From positions 124,001 through 188,000 of the forward strand of contig NZ_JNFG01000010.1 of the NCBI RefSeq assembly GCF_000729995.1: a DNA stretch of 64,000 bases. Direction: 5' to 3'. The position numbers and the translations under genes were made by a program. Of the stretch, positions 7,897 to 15,566 are shown piece after piece (the stretch's first letter is position 1; each line of letters begins with the position of its first letter). The notes under the pieces were generated by a model. It was not told the DNA's origin and did not search any database. It saw only the letters and a program-made list of their open reading frames with translations. The DNA comes from Caballeronia sordidicola (GTDB lineage: Bacteria > Pseudomonadota > Gammaproteobacteria > Burkholderiales > Burkholderiaceae).

Positions 7897-9930
7897 ATGA
7901 CCAGTCTTGCGCAAGCTATCCGAACCTTCCAAAGCAGCGGTGCATCGCGTGATGAGTTTCTAATACTCGTCGACAATGCGTTGTCCGTCGACGACACCTC
8001 GACCGGGCGCCTGCTGGAAATACTCCGCGAAGAACAAGCCAGGACGCCGCTGCCGGCCGATCTCTATGCGGCCGTTCACAGAAGGATCGAGCAGGCGGCG
8101 CTGGCAAGCCATGGCGCGAATTCCGATGAGACTCGCCTGCAGACCTCGCCAGGCGTGTTGCAACAGCGATCGACTCCCCCATCGCAGCCTCCCTCGTCCT
8201 TCTCGTCCGCGCGCGACTACGTGATGTCGGACACGGATCCGGTCAAGGAGGTCGGCGATACCCTCAACGGGCGCTTCGTGCTCGAGGAATGTATCGGTGT
8301 GGGCGGCATGGGAACCGTGTACAAGGCGCTGGACTTGCGTAAGCTCGAAGCCTCCGATCGCCGTCCGTACATTGCGATCAAGGTGCTGAACCTGCAGTTT
8401 CGCGGCAATCCGAAATCGCTCATCGCGCTGCAGCGCGAGGCCAAGAAGGCGCAAACGCTCGGGCATCGAAACATCGTCACGGTGTATGACTTCGATCGCG
8501 ACGGCCCGGTGGTTTACCTGACCATGGAGTATTTGTCCGGCAAGCCGCTGAGCCGGATCTTGCGTGCTCCGGAGTTCAAGGGCATGCCGTACGCCGAGGC
8601 ATTGCCGATCTTCAAAGGCATGGCGAATGCGCTGGCCTACGCGCACGAGCGTGGTTTCGTCCATTGCGATTTCAAACCCGCGAACGTGTTCCTGACCGAT
8701 ACCGCCGAGGTGAAGGTTATCGACTTCGGTATCGCCCGCGTGTTCCAGCGGCCGGAAGAAGAGACCGACGCAACTATCTTCGACCCCGGCAGTCTTGGCG
8801 CGCTGACGCCCGCTTATGCGAGCCCGGAGATGCTCGAGCATCGCGAGCCCGATCCCCGCGACGACATCTATGCACTCGGCTGCACGACCTACGAGTTGCT
8901 GACCGGGCGGCATCCCTTCGACCGTGTACCCGCAACCCAGGCGCGCGGCTCGGGCCTCAAGCCGCAACGTCCCGATGGTCTGGGGACGCGGCAATGGCGG
9001 GCTCTGAGGACGTCGCTTGCATTCGAGCGTGACGCGCGCATGCCGACGGTCACGCAGTTTCTGCAAGAATTCGGCGATACCCAAACGCGCAGCGGCATGT
9101 CGGGCGCGGCGGTCAAGGCCGCTGTCTCTGCAGGCGTACTGGCCGTGGTGGCCGCGGGCGGCTATTTCTATGCGTCGTCGCATCGCAGCGCGCCACCGGA
9201 GAACGTCGCTGCCGTGCCGGAGAAGGTCGCAGAGGCGCCCGCGCCCATGCCGGTCGTCCCCACCCCGCTTTCACTCACGACGGTCGCTCCTGTGCTCGCG
9301 AGCGTGCCGTGTTCGGCGCTGGTGGCGTCGGTGCAGGACCAGGCACTGAGTGTGAGCGGCTATATCGGCCGAAGCTATGGCACGCAGAAATTGCGCACGA
9401 CGCTGAATCAGATTCCGGGCGTCAGCAATCCGGGAGTACAGGTCCAGGAAGTCGACGACGATAAATGCGACATGCTCAAGCTGATCGCGCCTTATTTGAC
9501 GACAGGCCGGCCGGCATCGATCCAAACCCGGAACCACAATACGCAGTTGACTGAAGGCCAGCCGCTGGTCGTGCAGATCACCACGCCACCCTATGATTCA
9601 TGGGTCAATATCGACTATTACCAGCTCGACGGCAGCGTGGTCCACTTGTTGCCGAACGCCCGTTCGAAAGATAACCAGGCGCCGCCGAACTACGCTGCGA
9701 CTATTGGCAGCGGGGGCGACTGGATCGTATCGAAACCGTTCGGCTCGGAGATGATCGTGCTGCTCGCGACGCCAGCAGCCCTGTTCGATACGATCAGGCC
9801 CGAGAGCGAGCCGCGCGCGGACTATCTGCGAGCGGTGGAGAAGCGGCTTGTCGATATGGCGAACAAATACGGGCGCGACAAGATCGCCGTGGATCTCGTT
9901 CAGATCGACACGCATCCCCGCAAACAATAA
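7897..9930 (+). CDS. Transmembrane Ser/Thr protein kinase with DUF4384-like periplasmic domain
   Basis: 677 residues. An N-terminal region of about 110 residues precedes a Hanks-type kinase domain (about 120-390): glycine loop GVGGMGTVYKA, lysine in AIKVLNL, catalytic loop VHCDFKPANVFL, DFG in VIDFGIAR, and AYASPEML. The usual HRD arginine is Cys (HCD), making it a non-RD kinase. One membrane helix (about 408-428) is followed by an Ala/Pro-rich linker and a C-terminal domain with PLVVQITTPPYDSWVNIDYY, as in DUF4384 proteins. The topology, with the kinase inside and a sensor domain outside, matches PpkA-like kinases. The FHA protein and sigma-54 activator of this locus are plausible substrates. 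It is convergent with the caspase-FGE gene (20-bp gap). Confidence 0.9.
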   Translation: MTSLAQAIRTFQSSGASRDEFLILVDNALSVDDTSTGRLLEILREEQARTPLPADLYAAVHRRIEQAALASHGANSDETRLQTSPGVLQQRSTPPSQPPSSFSSARDYVMSDTDPVKEVGDTLNGRFVLEECIGVGGMGTVYKALDLRKLEASDRRPYIAIKVLNLQFRGNPKSLIALQREAKKAQTLGHRNIVTVYDFDRDGPVVYLTMEYLSGKPLSRILRAPEFKGMPYAEALPIFKGMANALAYAHERGFVHCDFKPANVFLTDTAEVKVIDFGIARVFQRPEEETDATIFDPGSLGALTPAYASPEMLEHREPDPRDDIYALGCTTYELLTGRHPFDRVPATQARGSGLKPQRPDGLGTRQWRALRTSLAFERDARMPTVTQFLQEFGDTQTRSGMSGAAVKAAVSAGVLAVVAAGGYFYASSHRSAPPENVAAVPEKVAEAPAPMPVVPTPLSLTTVAPVLASVPCSALVASVQDQALSVSGYIGRSYGTQKLRTTLNQIPGVSNPGVQVQEVDDDKCDMLKLIAPYLTTGRPASIQTRNHNTQLTEGQPLVVQITTPPYDSWVNIDYYQLDGSVVHLLPNARSKDNQAPPNYAATIGSGGDWIVSKPFGSEMIVLLATPAALFDTIRPESEPRADYLRAVEKRLVDMANKYGRDKIAVDLVQIDTHPRKQ

Positions 9931-9949
9931 CGCCGGCTCCACGACCTCG

Positions 9950-11827
9950 TCATTTCATGTCGCGTGCCACGCGCATGCCGTTCTGCGATTGCCGCACGCT
10001 GGGACTGTATTTGAACCGTGTGGACGACTGCATGTAGGCCGCGCCGTCGGGCCAGGAGCCGCCGCGGATGACGCGCATCGGGCAACCCGCCTCATCCCAC
10101 ACGCGGCCGTCTGTGGGTGCGCTCTTGTATGAGCTGTGCCAGCAGTCGCCGACCCATTCCCACACGCTGCCGTTCATGTCGAAGAGTCCAAAGGGATTGG
10201 GGCGGAACGAGCCCACGTTCACCGGGCTATCCTTTCGCCAGGGCTCGCCGCAGTCCTTGCAGTCGGCATAGCCCTTGCGCATTTCGTTGCCCCACCAGTA
10301 GGTCGTAGTAGTGCCCCCGCGTGCGGCATATTCCCACTCGGCTTCGCTCGGCAGGCGATACGTTTTGCCGGTCGTCTTGGTGAGCCATTTGACATAGACC
10401 TGTGCGTCGTCCCAGCTTAAATTGCGCGCGGGCGTGGACTTCGAGGCGTCGCCTTCCATATCGATGTGCGGGCATCCGCTTGCATCCGCGCACGCGTTCC
10501 ACTGCTCGATGGTCACTTCGTATTTGCCGATAGCGAACGGCCGGCCAATGCTGACCCGATGCACGGGACGTTCAGCAGGATCGTCAGAATTACTGCCCAT
10601 CTCGAACGTACCGCCCGGTAGCGAAACCAGCGCCGGACACGCTGCGCAGTCCTTGATCTCGTTCGCGGCAGAAGCGGTTGTCTTGATGGCCGGAGCGGGA
10701 GCGGGGGAAGGCGTCGGCGTGGAAGCGGCCATGGCTTTTTCCACAGGTGCTGGTGCGGGTGGAACGGGTGCGGCAGGCGGAGTTACTGCGCGCGCATGGT
10801 CGACCTGAGCGGGCGGTTGCGCCTTCGGCGCAGAGGCCGCAGCGCGAAGCCGGTCGATACGCGCGTGCGCGAGCGTGGCAAAGCGCCCGTTAGGATAGGC
10901 CTTCAAATAGGCTTCGTAATCGCTCGGGTAGGTGCTGTCCTTGATCGACTCCCAGAAGGTGAGTTCGTATTGCTCGTTGCTATCCTTAGGAAGAATCCCC
11001 CGGCTTTGATACGCAACGACGGTGTCGGGCGTCATCATGCGGCGGCCGCCGCTGCTCGTTCGCCCACCGGACGGTGCGAACTGGAACCTGTCTGCCGCTG
11101 CGGCCGGTCCTGTCGCTACCCACGGTACCTGCTGCCCCTCTGTTGCAAGGCTCACGGATCGCGCGACATCGTCTAGCAAGTCCTCCACATTTCGCCCCGG
11201 TTGGCCGAGCGCGCGCAACAACGCCGCGGTGTACGTGCCATGTCGCGCGCCGTCTGCCGCGTATGTGCCGGGTGCGGTCGCATAGGCGACGATCGTCCGC
11301 GAGGGCGGCTGGACCATGCTGACATTGGCCGGGTCGTATGGATTGTTCAGACAGGTATCGAGCACGACCAGATTGAGTCGATCGCGGCGGGCTGACTGCA
11401 TGCCCGCAAGGATGCTGTTCAAGTCGATGCCTTGGGTGATAGGGGCTACAGGTGACCCCTGCGCATCGATCGGCAGCAGCAGCGTGGACTTGCCGACCTG
11501 CACGGCGTGTCCGGCGAAATAGAGTAGCCCGACTCCGCCAGCAGCGAGACGCTTGTCGAATTCCTGAACTGCTTCGTTCATGCGTGCGTGATCCAGGTTC
11601 GAGTACGTCATGACCTCGAAGCCGAGCCGGCTCAGCATCTTGCCGGTCGCCGCCGCATCGCGCGTGGCGTTGGCGAGCGGCTGATCTTCATAGCTCGCAT
11701 TGCCGATGACCAGCGCAACGCGGCGCGGATGCGACGCACCGTTCTGCTCAGCCGCACCGCTGCCGAATGCGGCCGCTCCAAGGAGGACTGCGAGCCACAG
11801 ATTTCGCAATAGTAGTCTTCGCCACAT
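9950..11827 (-). CDS. Secreted caspase-like (C14) / formylglycine-enzyme-like fusion protein
   Basis: 625 residues from MWRRLLLRNLW, starting with a signal peptide (cleavage near GSGAAEQ). The N-terminal caspase-like domain (about 35-260) has the catalytic pair His107 (YFAGHAVQ) and Cys159 (VLDTCLNNP). A Pro/Ala-rich linker (about 330-390) leads to an FGE/sulfatase-modifying-factor domain (about 395-623) with VSLPGGTFEMGS, YEVTIEQW, PVNVGSFRPNPFGLFDMNGSVWEWV and RGGSW. FGE-like proteins of this type, such as TagR, act in the periplasm upstream of the PpkA kinase in type VI secretion. The position next to the transmembrane kinase suggests an analogous signalling role. Proteolytic activity is likely but the substrate is unknown. 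Confidence 0.88.
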   Translation of the reverse strand: MWRRLLLRNLWLAVLLGAAAFGSGAAEQNGASHPRRVALVIGNASYEDQPLANATRDAAATGKMLSRLGFEVMTYSNLDHARMNEAVQEFDKRLAAGGVGLLYFAGHAVQVGKSTLLLPIDAQGSPVAPITQGIDLNSILAGMQSARRDRLNLVVLDTCLNNPYDPANVSMVQPPSRTIVAYATAPGTYAADGARHGTYTAALLRALGQPGRNVEDLLDDVARSVSLATEGQQVPWVATGPAAAADRFQFAPSGGRTSSGGRRMMTPDTVVAYQSRGILPKDSNEQYELTFWESIKDSTYPSDYEAYLKAYPNGRFATLAHARIDRLRAAASAPKAQPPAQVDHARAVTPPAAPVPPAPAPVEKAMAASTPTPSPAPAPAIKTTASAANEIKDCAACPALVSLPGGTFEMGSNSDDPAERPVHRVSIGRPFAIGKYEVTIEQWNACADASGCPHIDMEGDASKSTPARNLSWDDAQVYVKWLTKTTGKTYRLPSEAEWEYAARGGTTTTYWWGNEMRKGYADCKDCGEPWRKDSPVNVGSFRPNPFGLFDMNGSVWEWVGDCWHSSYKSAPTDGRVWDEAGCPMRVIRGGSWPDGAAYMQSSTRFKYSPSVRQSQNGMRVARDMK

Positions 11828-12202
11828 GATCACACCCCGTACCGGTATTCGACGGCACCCTCAAGGGAACCGCGCCAGAGCCGCATGATTCGCAGGAGCG
11901 CCGCAGCACTCATGCAGAATCCGATCGTCCGATGGGCGAGCATCACAAGCAACCATAGCACGCAACTACTTCATATCGACGTGGTCAAGGCGGCGTAACG
12001 ATGCAACGTGTCTTGATTCGCCCGGGGATTGGCCTTTTATGACGAACCCTCTCGCCAATAAAAGACGGAGGCCTAATTATTATGACGATACAGAATAAAT
12101 AATCGGCTGAATCCTGTCCATACAGCGCGCCGGTTGGCGCTCCTTCGAAGCATGTCTTTTTATCGGATTCCGTCCTAAGCTAACAAGGAGAAAGCCACGC
12201 AT
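11828..12202. other. Divergent intergenic region, caspase-FGE gene and DUF4399 gene
   Basis: About 375 bp between divergent genes, so it must hold both promoters. Its middle (about 12050-12120) is AT-richer than the surroundings. I see no convincing -24/-12 element on either strand and no CCAACA/TGTTGG palindrome. An AAGGAG box lies at 12185-12190 before the DUF4399 start. Confidence 0.4.
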
Positions 12203-12655
12203 ATGGCTCGGGAGAATACGAAAATGCTAAGAAGAACCGTCCTCGGTGTGCTCGCTTTCATGACGGTGCTCGTGCCGTCACGGTCGTTCCCGGCTGCGCG
12301 CACGCCGTCGCCCCCCGGAGCGGAGGCGTTCATCATCTGGCCGCCTGACGGTGCGGTGATCACAGGCGGGAAACTCTGGGTCCGCATGGGGCTGCGCAAC
12401 ATGGGCGTGTGTCCGAAGGGCGTCAACATCCCTAATGTAGGTCACCATCACTTGCTGATCGATACGGAGTTGCCTCCGTTCGACGAGGCAATTCCGTCCG
12501 ACCGCCAGCATCTGCATTTCGGAGCAGGTGAAACCGATGCGCGAATCGAGTTGCCACCGGGCAAGCACACGCTGCAGTTGCTCATGGGGGACTTCAACCA
12601 CGTGCCGCACGATCCCCCGATCTATTCGAAGAAGATCACGATCACCGTGAAATGA
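12203..12655 (+). CDS. DUF4399 secreted protein, copy 1
   Basis: 150 residues with an N-terminal signal sequence (MLRRTVLGVLAFMTVLVPSR within the first 30 residues). The body is a single DUF4399 domain with VGHHHLLIDTELPP, SDRQHLHFGAGETDARIELPPGKHTLQ, and a C-terminal YSKKITITVK strand. The family has no established function. The His-rich strands and short beta-sandwich pattern suggest a periplasmic ligand-binding or structural role. A paralogue follows directly at 12715. Both sit inside the peptide-export locus between the kinase/caspase genes and the second peptide gene. Confidence 0.85.
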   Translation: MARENTKMLRRTVLGVLAFMTVLVPSRSFPAARTPSPPGAEAFIIWPPDGAVITGGKLWVRMGLRNMGVCPKGVNIPNVGHHHLLIDTELPPFDEAIPSDRQHLHFGAGETDARIELPPGKHTLQLLMGDFNHVPHDPPIYSKKITITVK

Positions 12656-12714
12656 CGGGTGCATCAGAGTGTGAATATTCAGCCGGGCTGCGAATTAAGG
12701 GGAGGGCGTGTGCC

Positions 12715-13155
12715 ATGAAGAAATTTTGTGCTGCCGCGGCGATCGCGGTCTCGCTCGGAGTATCCCTGATATCCGGTTCTGCGCTGGCCGGCCCCACGTC
12801 CGCACCTGCCGCTGCCTACGCGTATATCGGCTACCCGAACAATGGTCAGACGCTTCCCGCCGGCAAGCCGTTTCGCGTGTGGTTCGGGCTGCGATACATG
12901 GGCGTCGCCCCGCGCGGCGTGCAGTATCCGAATACCGGCCACCATCATTTGTTGATCGACACGGACCTGCCCACGTCGTTCGATGAGGAGATTCCCTCCG
13001 ACCGCCAGCACCTGCATTTCGGCGCGGGTGAAACGGAGACCACGCTCGAACTGCCTCCTGGCAAGCACACGCTGCAACTGCTGATGGGCGACTACATGCA
13101 CGTCCCGCACAACCCTCCTGTCTATTCCAAGAAGATCACGATCTACGTTAAATGA
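12715..13155 (+). CDS. DUF4399 secreted protein, copy 2
   Basis: 146 residues beginning MKKFCAAAAIAVSLGVSL, with a clear signal peptide ending SALA-GP. It is a tandem duplicate of the preceding gene: the block from TGHHHLLIDTDLP to VYSKKITIYVK is nearly the same apart from a few residues, while the signal peptides differ. The start at 12715 follows GGGGAGGGCGTGTGCC. An earlier GTG-type start would overlap the previous stop and was not used. The gap from copy 1 is 59 bp, so the two are probably co-transcribed. The function in relation to the peptide system is unknown. Confidence 0.87.
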   Translation: MKKFCAAAAIAVSLGVSLISGSALAGPTSAPAAAYAYIGYPNNGQTLPAGKPFRVWFGLRYMGVAPRGVQYPNTGHHHLLIDTDLPTSFDEEIPSDRQHLHFGAGETETTLELPPGKHTLQLLMGDYMHVPHNPPVYSKKITIYVK

Positions 13156-13190
13156 TCGGGCCGGTTCATGCGCGGTGAGTGTCGCACGTG

Positions 13191-13220
13191 AACCAACAGT
13201 TCTTCGAACAAGCGTTGGTT
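13191..13220. promoter_or_regulatory. Putative activator-binding palindrome upstream of the exporter operon
   Basis: AACCAAC at 13191-13197 pairs with GTTGGTT at 13214-13220 around a central TTCGAA. Within it lies CCAACA-N14-CGTTGG, matching the sites at 7727 and 26223. It lies about 150-175 bp upstream of the predicted sigma-54 transcription start, a normal distance for an enhancer-binding activator. Confidence 0.7.
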
Positions 13221-13342
13221 ACCGCCCATCATGTGTGTCCTTCGCGACTCTTGGGCGGCTACCTTCCACCGCCATGAATTAATCGCGCAAACCCTTTCCC
13301 AGTAACGCTCAGGATACCTCAGGCCGTTTCACAGGCCACGCC

Positions 13343-13358
13343 TGGCATGGGCTATGCA
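13343..13358 (+). promoter_or_regulatory. Sigma-54 (-24/-12) promoter of the peptide/exporter operon
   Basis: TGGCATGGGCTATGCA, with GG and GC at the exact sigma-54 spacing. Transcription should start near 13369. It would transcribe the peptide gene at 13432 and, by read-through of a hairpin, the exporter operon to 24637. Confidence 0.85.
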
Positions 13359-13461
13359 TTAGTGTCCTGCGAGCAGACAAGATGCTCACCAACCTCTAAA
13401 GCCACCTGGCTTAACCCTTAGGAGAACCACCATGAAATCACTCACCATCAAAGACCTGTCC
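13354..13461 (+). repeat. 108-bp perfect inverted repeat, copy B
   Basis: Identical to the reverse complement of 7487-7594. The two copies bracket about 5.8 kb holding the kinase, caspase-FGE and DUF4399 genes. Homologous recombination between them could invert that segment without breaking either peptide gene, because the repeats end inside matching codons. Confidence 0.95.
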
Positions 13462-13698
13462 ATCACCGAAGAACTCGACAGCCGCGCAATGTCCGCCGTA
13501 CGTGGCGGCAACCTGCCGAGCTTCTGGCCGGGCTACAGCAGCTCGACGACCAGCCTCTCGTTCAGCGCGGAACAGTTGATCAGCCAGTCGCAAAACACGA
13601 TCAACAACAACGGCAACAACGTTGCGTTTGCAAGCGGTATCTCGTCGACAGTCAAGCCGACGCAAACCGCCAACAACTACAACACGGTCAACTTTTGA
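13432..13698 (+). CDS. Double-glycine leader peptide precursor, first gene of the exporter operon
   Basis: 88 residues. The leader (LTIKDLSIT, ELDSRAMSAVRGG) and 62-residue core (NLPSFWPGYSSSTT...) closely match the peptide at 7250-7516: LISQSQNTINNNGNNVAFASG is nearly unchanged, while the N-terminal core segment and the tail (ANNYNTVNF) vary. No Cys is present. A GGAG ribosome site and the sigma-54 promoter lie upstream. Placement directly before the outer-membrane component links this precursor to the exporter. The Asn/Gln/Ser-rich, aromatic-capped core resembles self-assembling or amyloid-prone secreted proteins as much as bacteriocins. Confidence 0.9.
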   Translation: MKSLTIKDLSITEELDSRAMSAVRGGNLPSFWPGYSSSTTSLSFSAEQLISQSQNTINNNGNNVAFASGISSTVKPTQTANNYNTVNF

Positions 13699-13710
13699 TC
13701 GTCAGGCGCA

Positions 13711-13740
13711 GGCAGCGAAGGCCATCCGGCCTTCGTTGCC
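13711..13740 (+). terminator. Hairpin between the peptide gene and exporter genes (attenuator-like)
   Basis: A 13-bp stem (GGCAGCGAAGGCC / GGCCTTCGTTGCC, one G-T pair) with an ATCC loop, 12 bp after the peptide stop. There is no T tract, so it more likely causes partial termination or stabilises the upstream peptide mRNA than stops transcription fully. Confidence 0.55.
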
Positions 13741-13805
13741 GCACCGGCTTTACCCCCCAAGCCGGAGAGTCTTCCGGCTACATTCAATCTACCCGGAGTG
13801 AGATC

Positions 13806-15338
13806 GTGCAAGCCATGTCACCATCGCGCGGGTTGCAGGGCCGCGCTGCCGAGATCTCAGTGCCGGGTGTTGCGCGCGCTCTGTTCGCACGCATGGTTTT
13901 GCCCGTCCTTGCCTGCACGACTCTGCTCAGTGGTTGCATCGATGTGAACGTGCCGGACTACAAGCGTCCTGATACGCCCGCCAAGACCGAATGGTCGAAA
14001 ACGGCGAAGGCGCTGGTCTCACCTGCCGACACTATTACCCTCGACTGGTGGAAGCAATTCCGTGACCCGTATCTCGACTCCCTCGTCAGCCGGGCAATTG
14101 CAGGCAACTTCGATATCAAGATTCTCGCGGCGCGCGTGTCGGTCGCCGGCGGCCAGATCAACGAGGCGCGTGCTGGAGCGCTCCCCACAGCCGATTTAGG
14201 CGCGGGCGCAGAGTTCGATAAAACCACGCGGCAGAATTTATCGAAGCAATACAACGTCGCAACGCAGGTGAACTGGGACATCGACATCTGGGGCGCGGTC
14301 GAGAAGGGCGTGCAGGCGCAGAAGGCCGAATATCGCGCGTCGGAAGCCGATTGGCGCGCTGGGTATCTCACGCTTGTGTCCGATGTTTCGACAACCTACT
14401 TTCAGATTCTTCAGTTCGATGACCAGATCGACCAGCAGGAAAAAACGCTGCGCACCAACAAGCAGATCCTGACCATTTACGAAGGCATGGCGAAGAACGG
14501 CCTCGTGCCGAACACGCAGGTCCTGACGCAGCGAGCCGAAATCAATCGCATGACGAAAGACCTGCTCGAACTGCATCGCTCCCGCGATCTGGCGAACAAC
14601 GCACTGGCCACATTGATCGGCGTGCCTGCTGGAGAGTTCACCGTGCCGACAGGGCAGCTCGAGACGCGCGTGCAGATTCCCGTCGTGCCCGCAGGCCTGC
14701 CGGCGCAATTGATGGCGCGGCGACCCGACGTGGTGGCGGCCGAATACCGCGTGCTGGAAGCGTATGACGTCGTGGGTCAGGCGAAGCTCGCCCAGTTGCC
14801 GACCATCAGCCTCACGGGCCGGGGTGGTTCAGCCAGTTTCGCACTGACCGATTTATTGAAGTCCTTCACGTTCAGCTTCATGCCCAGCATCAATATTCCG
14901 CTGCTGGACCCAAGCGTCAGGGCGCATGTCAAGACGACCGAGGCGCAGACGGTCGTGGTCGAGCAGCAGTATCGACGCACCGTGATGGGGGCGTTCGAAG
15001 AAGTGGAGAACGCGCTGGTCAACCTCGACGCGCATACGAAGCAACGCACCGAACTGCAGGAAGAGGTGGGGCACCTGCAAGTGGTGGCCGCGCAGGTTGA
15101 AGCGCAACTCAAGGAAGGCGTGGTGTCGCAACTGGAGGTCTTCGAGACCGAACGTACATTGCTTGCGGCAGAACTCGCGTTGCTTGAAAACCATCAGCTA
15201 CTGCTCTCCGACACAGTCACCCTCTATAAATCGCTGGGCGGCGGATGGTCGGCGGTCGACGTCCAGAAGACGGACCAGACAAGCGACCCGACCGCCGCGC
15301 ACGCTGAACCTGCTGCAAGTAAGGGAGCAACGAACTAA
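13806..15338 (+). CDS. TolC/NodT-type outer membrane efflux lipoprotein
   Basis: The outer-membrane duct of the type I exporter, 510 residues. It has a lipoprotein signal (ARMVLPVLACTTLLSGC, lipid-anchored Cys44) and two outer-membrane-efflux repeats, with hallmark segments such as WWKQFRDPYLDSLV, NWDIDIWGAVEKG, PAQLMARRPDVVAAEYRV and an SFMPSINIPLLD strand. A GTG at 13806 preceded by GGAGTGAG is the best-supported start; ATG 13815 is an alternative, and the longer frame beginning inside the peptide gene is unlikely. NodT-type proteins usually serve RND pumps. Here the downstream HlyD and C39 ABC genes indicate use in peptide export. Confidence 0.9.
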   Translation: MQAMSPSRGLQGRAAEISVPGVARALFARMVLPVLACTTLLSGCIDVNVPDYKRPDTPAKTEWSKTAKALVSPADTITLDWWKQFRDPYLDSLVSRAIAGNFDIKILAARVSVAGGQINEARAGALPTADLGAGAEFDKTTRQNLSKQYNVATQVNWDIDIWGAVEKGVQAQKAEYRASEADWRAGYLTLVSDVSTTYFQILQFDDQIDQQEKTLRTNKQILTIYEGMAKNGLVPNTQVLTQRAEINRMTKDLLELHRSRDLANNALATLIGVPAGEFTVPTGQLETRVQIPVVPAGLPAQLMARRPDVVAAEYRVLEAYDVVGQAKLAQLPTISLTGRGGSASFALTDLLKSFTFSFMPSINIPLLDPSVRAHVKTTEAQTVVVEQQYRRTVMGAFEEVENALVNLDAHTKQRTELQEEVGHLQVVAAQVEAQLKEGVVSQLEVFETERTLLAAELALLENHQLLLSDTVTLYKSLGGGWSAVDVQKTDQTSDPTAAHAEPAASKGATN

Positions 15339-15566
15339 GCGCGGGCCATGTGCCGGGGTTTTTTAGGGCGGTAGTTCACATCGGCCAAAACCAATGTTTG
15401 GAATGCAAAGTGTTAGTTCTCGGGCGACAGATGTGTTGCTGAATGATTGACTACCGCCGAGCGTGACTTACACTTCATGGCGTCACCGCTTTCATTGCGG
15501 TTTCGTCCAACACGGTTCATCGCCCTGTGCTCAACGTGTGATGAACGTCCTTCGAGATGTGGACCC

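Noticed and set aside
11828..12202. Sigma-54 promoter upstream of the caspase-FGE gene
   Set aside because: The best candidate on the minus strand has GG-to-GC spacing one base too long.
15339..15566. Own sigma-54 promoter for the FHA gene
   Set aside because: A TTTGGAATGCAAAGTG stretch looks similar, but the GC of the -12 box is missing at the required spacing. A T run near 15360 lacks a proper stem, so it was not called a terminator either.
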